Shown: piece by piece, positions 8,662-16,902 of the stretch | Position numbering within the stretch: position 1 is the stretch's first letter | Layout of the letters: the number at the start of each line of letters is the position of its first letter | From: Eubacterium sp. | Lineage (GTDB): Bacteria > Bacillota > Clostridia > Oscillospirales > Acutalibacteraceae | Assembly (NCBI GenBank): GCA_014465955.1 | Contig: JACTVT010000013.1 | Location: 1 to 51,363 of the forward strand | DNA: 51,363 nucleotides | Direction: 5' to 3' | Program-made: the position numbers and the translations under genes | Notes under the pieces: generated by a model | What the model was told of the DNA's origin: nothing | Database searches by the model: none | Seen by the model: the letters and a program-made list of their open reading frames with translations, nothing else

Positions 8662-8708
8662 TTTGTGAAATATTGCGCCGTTGGTATATCCAACGGCGTT
8701 TTTCTTTT
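8623..8708 (+). promoter_or_regulatory. Putative transcription attenuator: terminator with competing antiterminator
   Basis: Terminator: CGCCGTTGG (8676-8684) pairs perfectly with CCAACGGCG (8690-8698) over a 5-nt loop and is followed by TTTTTCTTTT. Antiterminator: CCATCGGC (8623-8630, codons 19-21 of the leader ORF) can pair with GCCGTTGG (8677-8684) at seven of eight positions, taking away the 5' arm of the terminator. A ribosome stalled earlier in the ORF would leave this arm free, whereas complete translation would mask it. A further 10-bp pairing (8559-8568 with 8634-8643) joins the start region to the end of the ORF, and 8639-8647 can instead pair with 8661-8669. Pairing was worked out by eye; no folding energy was calculated. 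Confidence 0.6.
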
Positions 8709-8742
8709 GCAAAAAATATACTATATGTAAGAAGGTGATTTT

Positions 8743-10566
8743 ATGGGTTGGATACCCGTTCATGAGGATATTAAGGTTCCTGTATTCAAAAACATAATTT
8801 ATGCTTTAAAGATACTTTATAAGTGCCACAAGCCGTTTATGTTTTGGCAGATTTTTGCACAGTGCTCGTATATGATTTTTACTTTATTTATACAAAGCGT
8901 ATTATTTTTGAAGGTTCTGCTCAGTGTTGTTGAAGGCGTCGGTGATTTTACATATTATGTGAAAATGCTTATGATTTTCTTTGCAGTCGGTGTGCTCAGC
9001 GAAGTGATTCAGGTTGTTACGGACTATAAAGGTCTTGTAGGTCATAAGATAATTTTCAAGTCGCTAAATAATATGATTTTTGAAAAAGCGTCGAAAGTGG
9101 ATATCAGTTGTTATGAAGACCCTGAGTTTTACGATAAGTATCAGCGAGCAACAGAAATTTTAACAGGCGGGCTTTTCAGTGCATTTTCCTATACGTTTGC
9201 AACACTCATCGGCGGACTTATCTCATTTTTCAGCGTTATCGGTATTGTTGCATCTATTGACCCGATGTATCTGTTATTTCTTGCACCTATTCTTCTTGTT
9301 TTTGCCGTTGAGGTGTGGAAAAGCAGAGTTGTTTATAAAAGAGACCTCAGTATGACAACAAATAACCGTATTAAAGCGTATGCCCAGCGGACAGTTTTTC
9401 TGAAAGATTTTTCAAAGGATATAAGAACATCAAATATTTTTTCTGTTATCAAAAGCAGGTTTGACGGTGCAGTTCAGTCAAATATACAGATTCTTAAAAG
9501 TTACGGAATGAAACTTTTTATTTTCAGTATGGTCAGTTCGTTTCTGGGAGAATTGATTCCGATTGCAGGCACATACGCTTTTGCAGGTTATCAGTTTATT
9601 GTAACAAAAACACTTGCAATTTCAGGATTTTCGGTTGTTTTATCTTCCATAAATTCCGTAAGAGAGGCTACAACACGTATTGCAGACAGTTTTTCGGAAT
9701 TATCTGCAGTTGCGCTATATTTTCAGAATCTGCATGACTTTTTTGATTATGAGTCAAAAATTATTTCAGGCAGTAGAAAAACAGATGATTTTGAAAGTCT
9801 TGAATTTAAAAATGTTTCATTTAAATACCCGTCAGCCGAAAAATATTCGCTGAAAAATGTTTCGCTTAAAATTAATAAGGGTGAAACGACTGCCGTTGTC
9901 GGTATTAACGGTGCAGGCAAAACTACTTTTGTTAAACTTCTTCTTCGTTTTTATGATGCAACTGACGGTGAAATTCTCTATAACGGCATCAATATCAAAG
10001 AATACGATATTGACGATTTGAGAAACCGATTTGCCACTGTTTTTCAGGATTATAAAAATTTTGCCCTGTCTGTAAATGAAAATGTAATCTGCAGAATTTG
10101 TGACGAAGAGGATAAAAAGATTGCCCGTGATGCGCTGATAAAAAGCGGAGTTTACGATAAAATAATGACGCTTTCAAACGGTGCGGATACTGTTTTAACA
10201 CGTGAGTTTGACGAAAACGGTGCAGGACTTTCGGGCGGCGAATCGCAGAAAATGGCAACTGCCAGAATGTTTGCCAAGAATTTTGATATTGCCATTCTTG
10301 ATGAGCCGTCATCTGCGCTTGACCCGATTGCCGAATATAAAATGTATGAAAACCTGATTTCGGCAACGAAGGATAAGACTGTAATTTATATTTCGCACAG
10401 GCTTTCAAGTGCAGTTTTGTCTGACAAAATATTCGTTCTCGGCGGCGGCTCCGTGCTTGAAAGCGGAACGCACAGTGAACTTATGAATGCAGACGGTGTG
10501 TATGCAAAAATGTTTGCACTTCAGGCGTCAAGTTATAGGAAAGGGGAGGGTGAATTTGAAGAATAA
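8743..10566 (+). CDS. ABC exporter subunit, fused permease-ATPase, first of a pair
   Basis: A 607-residue half-transporter: about six membrane helices (about 20-330) followed by a nucleotide-binding domain. Visible motifs are Walker A GINGAGKTT (residues 387-395), Q-loop FQDYKNF, signature LSGGESQK (from about 496), Walker B with catalytic Glu in AILDEPSSALDP (about 517-528), and the H-loop ISHRLSS. Both key catalytic residues are kept. The second half-transporter overlaps its 3' end by 11 bp, so the two should form a heterodimer. GAAGGTGAT lies before the ATG. I see no strong promoter between the 8676 terminator and this gene, so expression probably depends on read-through. The substrate is unknown: drug, lipid or peptide. 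Confidence 0.9.
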   Translation: MGWIPVHEDIKVPVFKNIIYALKILYKCHKPFMFWQIFAQCSYMIFTLFIQSVLFLKVLLSVVEGVGDFTYYVKMLMIFFAVGVLSEVIQVVTDYKGLVGHKIIFKSLNNMIFEKASKVDISCYEDPEFYDKYQRATEILTGGLFSAFSYTFATLIGGLISFFSVIGIVASIDPMYLLFLAPILLVFAVEVWKSRVVYKRDLSMTTNNRIKAYAQRTVFLKDFSKDIRTSNIFSVIKSRFDGAVQSNIQILKSYGMKLFIFSMVSSFLGELIPIAGTYAFAGYQFIVTKTLAISGFSVVLSSINSVREATTRIADSFSELSAVALYFQNLHDFFDYESKIISGSRKTDDFESLEFKNVSFKYPSAEKYSLKNVSLKINKGETTAVVGINGAGKTTFVKLLLRFYDATDGEILYNGINIKEYDIDDLRNRFATVFQDYKNFALSVNENVICRICDEEDKKIARDALIKSGVYDKIMTLSNGADTVLTREFDENGAGLSGGESQKMATARMFAKNFDIAILDEPSSALDPIAEYKMYENLISATKDKTVIYISHRLSSAVLSDKIFVLGGGSVLESGTHSELMNADGVYAKMFALQASSYRKGEGEFEE

Positions 10567-12346
10567 TAAGCAAAAAGAACCGTCAACCTTTTCAAATATA
10601 ATCTATTTCATAAAAATACTTTTTAAAATTTCACCGCTGCTTGTTATCGGTGAGGCATTGTGGGGCGTTATGTTAAGACTGCCGACGAGGCTCATTTCCG
10701 TTATCGGTGTTAAATATGTAATTGATAATGCAGGTAATGAAAACGGCGGCAGAAAGATTGTATTTGCTATAATTGCCATTGCCGCAATATTGTTTTTCAG
10801 TGAACTTCTTTGCTGGCTTTTCCGTGAATTCTTCTGGAATGTTGAAAAGGAGAAGGTAAATCAGGGGCTAAGCACTATGCTTTATAATAAGGCAAAGGAA
10901 TTAGACCTTGAGGCATATGATGACCCGAGTTTTTATAATAATTTCATTCTGGCTGTTGAGGCGTCGTCGGGTAATCTTAATAATATGCTGAATTTAATCC
11001 GTCAGTATATGGGCGAGGTTGTAACGCTTGTAACAATTTGTTCCGTAATTTTGACGATAGACCCGATATGCCTTGTTATCGTGCTTGTAACAGTTGCTGT
11101 TTTTACACCTATCAGCAGAAAAATTGCTGATTTGCAACTTGAAAGGCGTGTTGAAAATAACAGGCTTCACAGGCGTGCAGATTATTTTGCAAGAGTGTTT
11201 TATCTGCAGGATTATGCAAAGGAAGTCAGAATGAACGGCATAAAGCCTCTTTTGATTAAAAGGTATAATGAGGCTGCCGATGATGTAATTGACTGTCAGA
11301 AAAAATATGTTAAAAAGATAGATATTCTTTATTTTATTCAGGAAACAGGCGTGCAGATTGTAGGCTTTATGCTTGTACTTCCGCTTTATCTTGGCTACTG
11401 CGTGCTTGTGTCAAAAACAATATCGTCGGGTGATTTTGTAGCCGCATTCAACGGTGCGTGGGGCATTGCGGCGTCATTTTCATTTCTTACAGTCTATATT
11501 TCAAGAACGTTTTCGGAGCAGTCAAAGGTTATTTATAAGGTAAGGGAATTTTTAGGCAGAGAAAATAAACTGGCAGACGGTACACATACTGCCGAAATGT
11601 CAGAACCTGAAACAATTGAACTGAAAAATGTTTCGTTTACCTATCCGGGCAATGACAAGCCGACGCTTAAGAATATAAATCTTACCTTAAATCCATATGA
11701 AAAAATAGCCCTTGTGGGCTATAACGGCGCAGGCAAAACAACGCTTACAAATCTGCTTTTGCGGCTTTATGATGTTACAGACGGCGAAATTCTTATCGGC
11801 GGCAGAAATATTAAGGATGAAACCATAAAGTCGCACCGAAACCGTTTTTCGGCAGTTTTTCAGGATTTTCAACTTTTTGCCGCCACGCTCGGTGAAAATG
11901 TTGCGCTTGATACGGATTATAATGAAAATGAGGTTATGCAGGCGCTGAAGCACAGCGGTTTCGACAAAGAACTGCCAAACGGCGTTCATACCGAGGTGCT
12001 GCGTGAATTTGACGACAGCGGTATGATGTTTTCGGGCGGCGAGGCGCAGAAAATTACTGTTGCCCGTGCGTTTTATAAAAATTGCCCGTATGTTATTATG
12101 GATGAGCCGTCGGCAAATTTAGACCCCGTTGCCGAATATAATCTTAATAAATCAATGACAGAGGTTGCAAAAAACAAAACGGTTATCTTTATTTCACACC
12201 GTCTTTCAACCACCCGCCATGCAGACAGAATTTATGTTATGGAAAATGGTGAAATTGTTGAAAACGGCACGCACGATGAACTGATGAGCCAAAACGGCAA
12301 ATATGCCTATATGTTCAATCTCCAGGCAGAAAAGTACAGAAATTAA
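10556..12346 (+). CDS. ABC exporter subunit, fused permease-ATPase, second of a pair
   Basis: A 596-residue half-transporter with an N-terminal six-helix membrane domain (about 20-330) and an ATPase domain containing Walker A GYNGAGKTT (from about 388), Q-loop FQDFQLF, signature MFSGGEAQK, Walker B VIMDEPSANLDP and H-loop ISHRLSTT. A TTG start at 10556 is preferred because AGGGGAGGG lies 4-12 nt upstream inside the end of the first gene; the longer reading from 10487 adds a basic, unrelated N-terminus that is only the other frame of the upstream gene. The 11-bp overlap suggests translational coupling. Both ATP sites of the heterodimer look catalytically intact, unlike BmrCD-type pairs with one degenerate site. 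Confidence 0.9.
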   Translation: MKNNKQKEPSTFSNIIYFIKILFKISPLLVIGEALWGVMLRLPTRLISVIGVKYVIDNAGNENGGRKIVFAIIAIAAILFFSELLCWLFREFFWNVEKEKVNQGLSTMLYNKAKELDLEAYDDPSFYNNFILAVEASSGNLNNMLNLIRQYMGEVVTLVTICSVILTIDPICLVIVLVTVAVFTPISRKIADLQLERRVENNRLHRRADYFARVFYLQDYAKEVRMNGIKPLLIKRYNEAADDVIDCQKKYVKKIDILYFIQETGVQIVGFMLVLPLYLGYCVLVSKTISSGDFVAAFNGAWGIAASFSFLTVYISRTFSEQSKVIYKVREFLGRENKLADGTHTAEMSEPETIELKNVSFTYPGNDKPTLKNINLTLNPYEKIALVGYNGAGKTTLTNLLLRLYDVTDGEILIGGRNIKDETIKSHRNRFSAVFQDFQLFAATLGENVALDTDYNENEVMQALKHSGFDKELPNGVHTEVLREFDDSGMMFSGGEAQKITVARAFYKNCPYVIMDEPSANLDPVAEYNLNKSMTEVAKNKTVIFISHRLSTTRHADRIYVMENGEIVENGTHDELMSQNGKYAYMFNLQAEKYRN

Positions 12347-12385
12347 TACTTTTTCGACGGCGGGGTGGGGGCACCTCGTCGTAAT

Positions 12386-12460
12386 GTAGGGGAGGGTCTT
12401 CGTGCCCTCCCGCATATCATATAATGATTATTTGCAAACAGGGCAATTCGTGAATTGCCC
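12386..12460. repeat. Two palindromic repeats behind the ABC operon
   Basis: A GTAGGGGAGGG...CCCTCCCG copy at 12386-12412 and GGGCAATTCGTGAATTGCCC at 12441-12460. The gap 12347-12509 also has a CGGCGGGGTGGGGGCACCTCGTCG stretch just upstream and otherwise no gene. Confidence 0.75.
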
Positions 12461-12509
12461 ATACGCATCGTTATTTAACACCTTGGAAACATTAAATTTC
12501 TGAGGTGTT

Positions 12510-12743
12510 TTATATTCTTTTTTCAATTTCAATAATAATATCACTCATTTTTACATTCAGTGCATTGGCAATTTTATAAAGCGTTTCAAGTGTAGGTTTT
12601 CTTTCTCCTCTTTCGATTGCGCTTAAATGCGTTCTGCCGATGTCTGCAAGACCGCTTATTACTTCCTGGCTTATGCCTTTCTTTTTTCTGAATTCTGCTA
12701 TTACTTCTCCTACAATTTTTGAATCAAGCATCGGAACAAACAT
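12510..12743 (-). CDS. Small XRE-family transcriptional regulator
   Basis: A 77-residue protein that is one Cro/C1-type helix-turn-helix domain (residues about 10-70: FRKKKGISQEVISGLADIGR, then THLSAIERGERKP), with no sensor domain. The short hydrophobic N-terminal lead (MFVPMLDSK) is part of the usual five-helix fold. GAGGTG lies upstream of the ATG. It is divergent from the DUF5067 gene, and the shared gap 12744-12872 has that gene's promoter; it could regulate the neighbour or itself, but no operator was recognised. Confidence 0.85.
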   Translation of the reverse strand: MFVPMLDSKIVGEVIAEFRKKKGISQEVISGLADIGRTHLSAIERGERKPTLETLYKIANALNVKMSDIIIEIEKRI

Positions 12744-12811
12744 AAATACACCTCATTTTAGTTATTTAATAAAAGTGTATGATGTTTTTGTGTGTTTTAT
12801 GAATACATATG

Positions 12812-12840
12812 TTGACAAAAAGAATACTTATGTGTTATTA
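12812..12840 (+). promoter_or_regulatory. Promoter of the DUF5067 gene
   Basis: TTGACA (12812-12817) and TTATTA (12835-12840) with a 17-bp spacer, 33 nt before the start codon. Confidence 0.6.
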
Positions 12841-12872
12841 TTATCTTGAATAAAAGAGAGGAGATTGGCAAA

Positions 12873-13655
12873 ATGTCAAACGAAAACAATAATCAATTTG
12901 AACAGCCGCAGGAAAATAATCAGCAGTATTATCAGGCACCGCCTCAGCAGCCGCAGGGATATTATAATCAGCCGAATTATAATATGCCTCCTATGCCTGT
13001 GCAGGAGGAAAAGGCAAGCGTAGGACTGGCAATACTGTCTTACCTTATTCCGCTTGTTGGTTTAATTCTGTATCTTACAAAAAAAGATACACGACCGAAA
13101 ACTGCAAAGGTATGCGGCAAATGCGCACTTGCAAGTTTTATTATCAACATAGTTCTTACTGTAATTCTATACGCAATTATGGGCGCAGCAATGTTCGGCG
13201 GATTAACAGATGATAACGGCGGTAATGCCGATTCATCATACTCCGAACAGGCAGATGAAAATTCAGTAACGGTTGATAGTCAGAAAACAAACAGCGGCAC
13301 AACGGTAGGCGATTATGGCTGTGTTGTAAAAGGCGCAGAGATGGCAAAAAATTATGATGGAAAAGATGCCATAATAATTACATATGAATTTACTAATAAT
13401 TCGGATTCTGCACAAAGTTTTGATGTAGCATTGAGTGATGAATTATATCAGAATGGTGTAGGACTGGAAACTGCAATTTTTATTGATGACACCGAAACAG
13501 ATGGTTTTGATGTGAAAATTCAACCGGGAGTAACAAAAGAAGTAAGAAAAGGATATATTCTTCAAGATACATCTACGTCTATTGAAGTTGAAATTTCCGA
13601 ATTATTTTCGCTTACAGATGATAAAATAGTTACTACCGTAGAACTTCCGAATTAA
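12873..13655 (+). CDS. Membrane protein with extracellular DUF5067/immunoglobulin-like domain
   Basis: A 260-residue protein. Residues 1-45 are Gln/Asn/Pro/Tyr-rich low-complexity sequence; about 48-70 and 85-112 are two membrane segments around a short Cys-containing loop (KVCGKCALAS); about 115-150 is an acidic linker; about 150-260 is a domain resembling DUF5067 (IITYEFTNNSDSAQSFDVAL), found in secreted or lipoprotein partners in Firmicutes. Function unknown. ATG 12873 has GAGAGGAG about 10 nt upstream; an upstream in-frame TTG (12846) lacks a site. Closed by the terminator at 13696. Confidence 0.75.
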   Translation: MSNENNNQFEQPQENNQQYYQAPPQQPQGYYNQPNYNMPPMPVQEEKASVGLAILSYLIPLVGLILYLTKKDTRPKTAKVCGKCALASFIINIVLTVILYAIMGAAMFGGLTDDNGGNADSSYSEQADENSVTVDSQKTNSGTTVGDYGCVVKGAEMAKNYDGKDAIIITYEFTNNSDSAQSFDVALSDELYQNGVGLETAIFIDDTETDGFDVKIQPGVTKEVRKGYILQDTSTSIEVEISELFSLTDDKIVTTVELPN

Positions 13656-13695
13656 TTATAAGCATTTTATTTTTAATATATCGGATATAAAAATG

Positions 13696-13727
13696 AACAC
13701 CACGGATTTTGTCCGTGGTGTTTTTGT
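13696..13727. terminator. Bidirectional intrinsic terminator
   Basis: AACACCACGGA (13696-13706) / TCCGTGGTGTT (13712-13722), then TTTTTG. Lies between convergent genes. Confidence 0.85.
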
Positions 13728-15457
13728 TAATTCATATGGAAAGGATTATCGCCTGATACCATACCGATTCCGACAGGTCCTTTTTTGTTATTGATTCCGC
13801 TGTAAAAGCAATAGTATTTATTGTTTGCATAAAGCAGGCTTGAACGGTAAAGTCCTTGATTATCCCATTTGTTTGTGTCTGTTCTCGGTCTTAAAATCAG
13901 TCTTGCTTTTGAGTAGTTTTCATTGTCTTTTGAAAATGCATAGTAGAGTGACATATGCAGATGGTCGCTGCTGTCTTTCGGAAATGCCGAAATCAGCATT
14001 TCATATCCTTTTGGGGTGTGAATAACATCAAGGTGCCAGTGGCGAACGGTTGGGTTTTCATATTCAACATTTATTATTTTCGGTTCGGTCCATTTCAGAC
14101 CATCTGCACTTTCATAATAATGGATTACATATCCCTGTTTTAAATCAATTGCCCACATTTTATATGTTCCGTTTTCATATACAAGCGCAGGGCTTAAAAA
14201 GTCGTGCTTTGAAAGAGGTGTAGAAGCCATTGTCTGCTGTTTTTCCGACCAATGCACGCCGTCTTTTGTAATTTTTCTGTAAAGACTTACGGTTTCATTT
14301 CGGTAGTCATAATAACGCCACCAGCATTCAAGTTGGTTTTTATCTGAATTATAGACTAATTCTGTGTCCGAATTATAACTGATACCGTATTCATAATCTG
14401 ACGGAACGGGTTCGAGCGGGTTGGAATAGCCTGCGGGAGTTTCCCAGTTAACAAGATCATTGCTTGCTAAAATGTGTGGGTTTTCCCAGAAATCATTGCA
14501 TCTTTCATATGGTGTAAAAGCACACCAATAGGTGTAGCCGTTCCATTTATTTTCAAAAAACTGAACAGATGGGTGATAGTCAATCTGATTGCCGTATGCA
14601 TTCGGCATTTTAAGTTCACTATTTGAGTTTCCCGAAATGCTTCGCACGATAATTTGGCATTTGGCTTTTTTTGTGCCCGCTGCGGCTGTTAATGTGGTTT
14701 CACCTTCGCTGAGAGCAGTGATTTTGTTACCGTCAATTTTAACTGTTTCATTATCATCAGCGTAGAATTTGATTTTGATTTTATTTTTTATATTGTCATC
14801 TGCGGTATAATTTATTTGCTTTAAAAGATTTTCGGATGTGCCGATATCAATATAAAGTGTGTGTGCCGCAAACTGAAAATCCTGCGGTGATGCTGTAACA
14901 GTAACGTTAATTTCTGCCGTGCAGTTTGCTGATTTCGCCGTGATAACCGCACTGCCTTCGCCGATGCCTGTTATAACATTGTTTTCAGCAGATACTATAT
15001 TGCTGTCACTGCTTGTATATTCAATTTTTTCATTGCTGTAAAATGGTTTTGTGATTGGTGATAATTCAAGTGTTTCATTTATGTTCAGCGCAATGTTGTT
15101 TTCTTCAAATTCAAGTATTGACGTTAAAACAGTGTCTTTGTTTAACTTTCCGAGTTTTTCTGTTTTAACGTAGCCTGTTTTTACCTTTTTGTCTGTAAAA
15201 GCAACAACTTTGCTCCATTCATTATCAGAAATGAGGACTTTAATATCAGCACCTTCGGGAATACTGCCTTTCGGCAGTCCGACTGCACACGGTGAAGATT
15301 TTACTGCTATTTTACTTTCAGCCACACAAATTGATGGGTTTGTTGATTCACTTGAATCAAAATCTTTTTTATTTACAGATGAGATAACGGATAAAGTTAT
15401 ACCGATTACCGCAATAACGGCAAGTACCGTTATAGTTATTTTTAAACTTTTTTTCAT
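13727..15457 (-). CDS. Secreted or anchored protein with SH3-like, Big2-like and GH43/GH32-type propeller domains
   Basis: A 576-residue protein. An N-terminal hydrophobic segment (about 5-28) serves as signal or anchor. Residues about 42-105 resemble an SH3-type wall-binding domain (SIPEGADIKVLISDNEWSKV). Two bacterial Ig-like (Big2) units follow, at about 120-190 (TSSDSNIVSAENNVITGIGE) and 195-275. From about 285 to the end is a beta-propeller with repeated Trp/Tyr blades (YTYWCAFTPYE, GTYKMWAIDL, NKYYCFYSGI) like GH43/GH32/GH117 hydrolases; no catalytic acid could be assigned. It probably binds or cuts a glycan outside the cell. GAGGT precedes the ATG. The gene follows a 402-residue membrane protein by 10 bp. 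Confidence 0.7.
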   Translation of the reverse strand: MKKSLKITITVLAVIAVIGITLSVISSVNKKDFDSSESTNPSICVAESKIAVKSSPCAVGLPKGSIPEGADIKVLISDNEWSKVVAFTDKKVKTGYVKTEKLGKLNKDTVLTSILEFEENNIALNINETLELSPITKPFYSNEKIEYTSSDSNIVSAENNVITGIGEGSAVITAKSANCTAEINVTVTASPQDFQFAAHTLYIDIGTSENLLKQINYTADDNIKNKIKIKFYADDNETVKIDGNKITALSEGETTLTAAAGTKKAKCQIIVRSISGNSNSELKMPNAYGNQIDYHPSVQFFENKWNGYTYWCAFTPYERCNDFWENPHILASNDLVNWETPAGYSNPLEPVPSDYEYGISYNSDTELVYNSDKNQLECWWRYYDYRNETVSLYRKITKDGVHWSEKQQTMASTPLSKHDFLSPALVYENGTYKMWAIDLKQGYVIHYYESADGLKWTEPKIINVEYENPTVRHWHLDVIHTPKGYEMLISAFPKDSSDHLHMSLYYAFSKDNENYSKARLILRPRTDTNKWDNQGLYRSSLLYANNKYYCFYSGINNKKGPVGIGMVSGDNPFHMN

Positions 15458-15467
15458 GTTTTACCTC

Positions 15468-16676
15468 TTAAAACCAAGCGTGTGTTGAAATGTCATTGAT
15501 GTACCATTCATTGCCGAGAACGTATTTTATACCGAAATATCCGTTGCCCTCTCTTGTTTGTGAAATGCTTTTGTCGTCTGCACCTTCGTATGTTACGGTG
15601 TAACTGTATCTGAAATCATATTTTACTTCAATTTCGCTTTCATCTGTGCTGAGTTGCTTTTCAATGTCGTCAAATGATTTTTTCAGTGTCACTTCTTCGA
15701 CTTTAAAATCAGAAACGGTGTAATTACCCATAAATACATTTTCTTTAATTTTTTTAATGTCCTCGCTGAATCCGTTTTCCTTGTAGGCATCGCTCAGTTT
15801 GTATTTGCTGAAATCCTCGCTGCCGTTTATAATATCGGTATAAATTGAGGTTATGCTTTCTTCGGTCCGTTTGCAAAGATTATTGTAACATTCCTCGGTG
15901 ATTTCAGGAGTAAAATCATAAATATTTTCACCCGGATTTACTTCAATCATTTCTTCAATTTCGCTGCAGTACGGGTTTACAATGTGAATGTCATTTACAT
16001 CTGCAAAGGTGTAGCCGATTTCGTAAATACAGTTATTATTTTCGCATTTTGGTTCATTGAATTTAATGCCTCTTACATAAATTTCAGTTGAGGCAGGCAC
16101 TGTGATTTTAAGTGATGCAAAGCACTTTTGACTTGGCAAAACGCCGTATTCTGCAAGTTTTTTGCTTTTATTATTGGTTTTCATAACTGTTAAATAAAAT
16201 GTGCCGCTGCTGCCGTCTTCAAGCACGTAGTTGACGCTGTAAAAAATACGGTTTGATTTTGGACTATAACTGTCCTCAGCATCTTTATTAATTTCAAAAT
16301 CAATAATTTTTCCCGGAGCCAGTGCCATTTCGCTTGGATTTTCCTTGCAGAAATTTATATAATTTTCATCATAAATCGGCGTGTCTTTATCAAAATAAAG
16401 CCGTGAATATGATTTTTCCCACTCGGCATTGTTGATTTCACTAATATATTTTTTTACAAGTTTTTCAGGGTTGTGTGACGGAACAGTAAAAAGGTAAATG
16501 CACAGTACTGCAATTACTGCGGCAATGACTATGGCAATTGTTCCCGGTACTCTGATTGCAGTATTTTTCTTTTTGTTTTTTGTTATTTTTGCTGCTTTTT
16601 CAGATTGTTTCTGTTCAATTTCCTGTTCTGAAATCGCAGGTGTTTCAAATATTTCAAAATTAAAATCGTTTTTCAT
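15468..16676 (-). CDS. Single-pass membrane protein with extracellular NTF2-like C-terminal domain, function unknown
   Basis: A 402-residue protein not assigned to a named family. Residues 1-42 are charged and cytoplasmic, with Gln/Glu then Lys runs; about 44-66 is one membrane helix (TIAIVIAAVIAVLCIYLF); the rest is extracellular. Two regions look like NTF2-like folds: about 68-170 (KLVKKYISEINNAEWEKSY) and about 270-400, ending YFGIKYVLGNEWYINDI. The order resembles TcaA/YvbJ-like envelope proteins. Four Cys in the middle may pair. GAGGT precedes the ATG. It is first in a two-gene operon with the Big2/propeller protein, suggesting a joint envelope role. Confidence 0.6.
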   Translation of the reverse strand: MKNDFNFEIFETPAISEQEIEQKQSEKAAKITKNKKKNTAIRVPGTIAIVIAAVIAVLCIYLFTVPSHNPEKLVKKYISEINNAEWEKSYSRLYFDKDTPIYDENYINFCKENPSEMALAPGKIIDFEINKDAEDSYSPKSNRIFYSVNYVLEDGSSGTFYLTVMKTNNKSKKLAEYGVLPSQKCFASLKITVPASTEIYVRGIKFNEPKCENNNCIYEIGYTFADVNDIHIVNPYCSEIEEMIEVNPGENIYDFTPEITEECYNNLCKRTEESITSIYTDIINGSEDFSKYKLSDAYKENGFSEDIKKIKENVFMGNYTVSDFKVEEVTLKKSFDDIEKQLSTDESEIEVKYDFRYSYTVTYEGADDKSISQTREGNGYFGIKYVLGNEWYINDISTHAWF

Positions 16677-16722
16677 TTTTACCTCGTTACTGTATTATTT
16701 TTTATAGTACAGTTATAGCATA

Positions 16723-16745
16723 TCATAATGATAATTTAATGTCAA
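16723..16745 (-). promoter_or_regulatory. Promoter of the 402-residue protein operon
   Basis: On the minus strand TTGACA (16745-16740), then a 17-bp spacer and a -10 TATGCT beginning at 16722. Gap 16746-16902 is very AT-rich, and I see no further gene in it. Confidence 0.5.
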
Positions 16746-16902
16746 TAACTGTTATAAAAATAGTAAGTATATTAATTACAATCGTTATTATATTACAAAT
16801 TTTTGGTATTTTAAATATTTTTAATCAAAAAATAATTGAAATTTTATAAAAAATTTGATATTGTATATTAGCAGTAAAATCATTGAAAAAGGCGGTGGGA
16901 AA

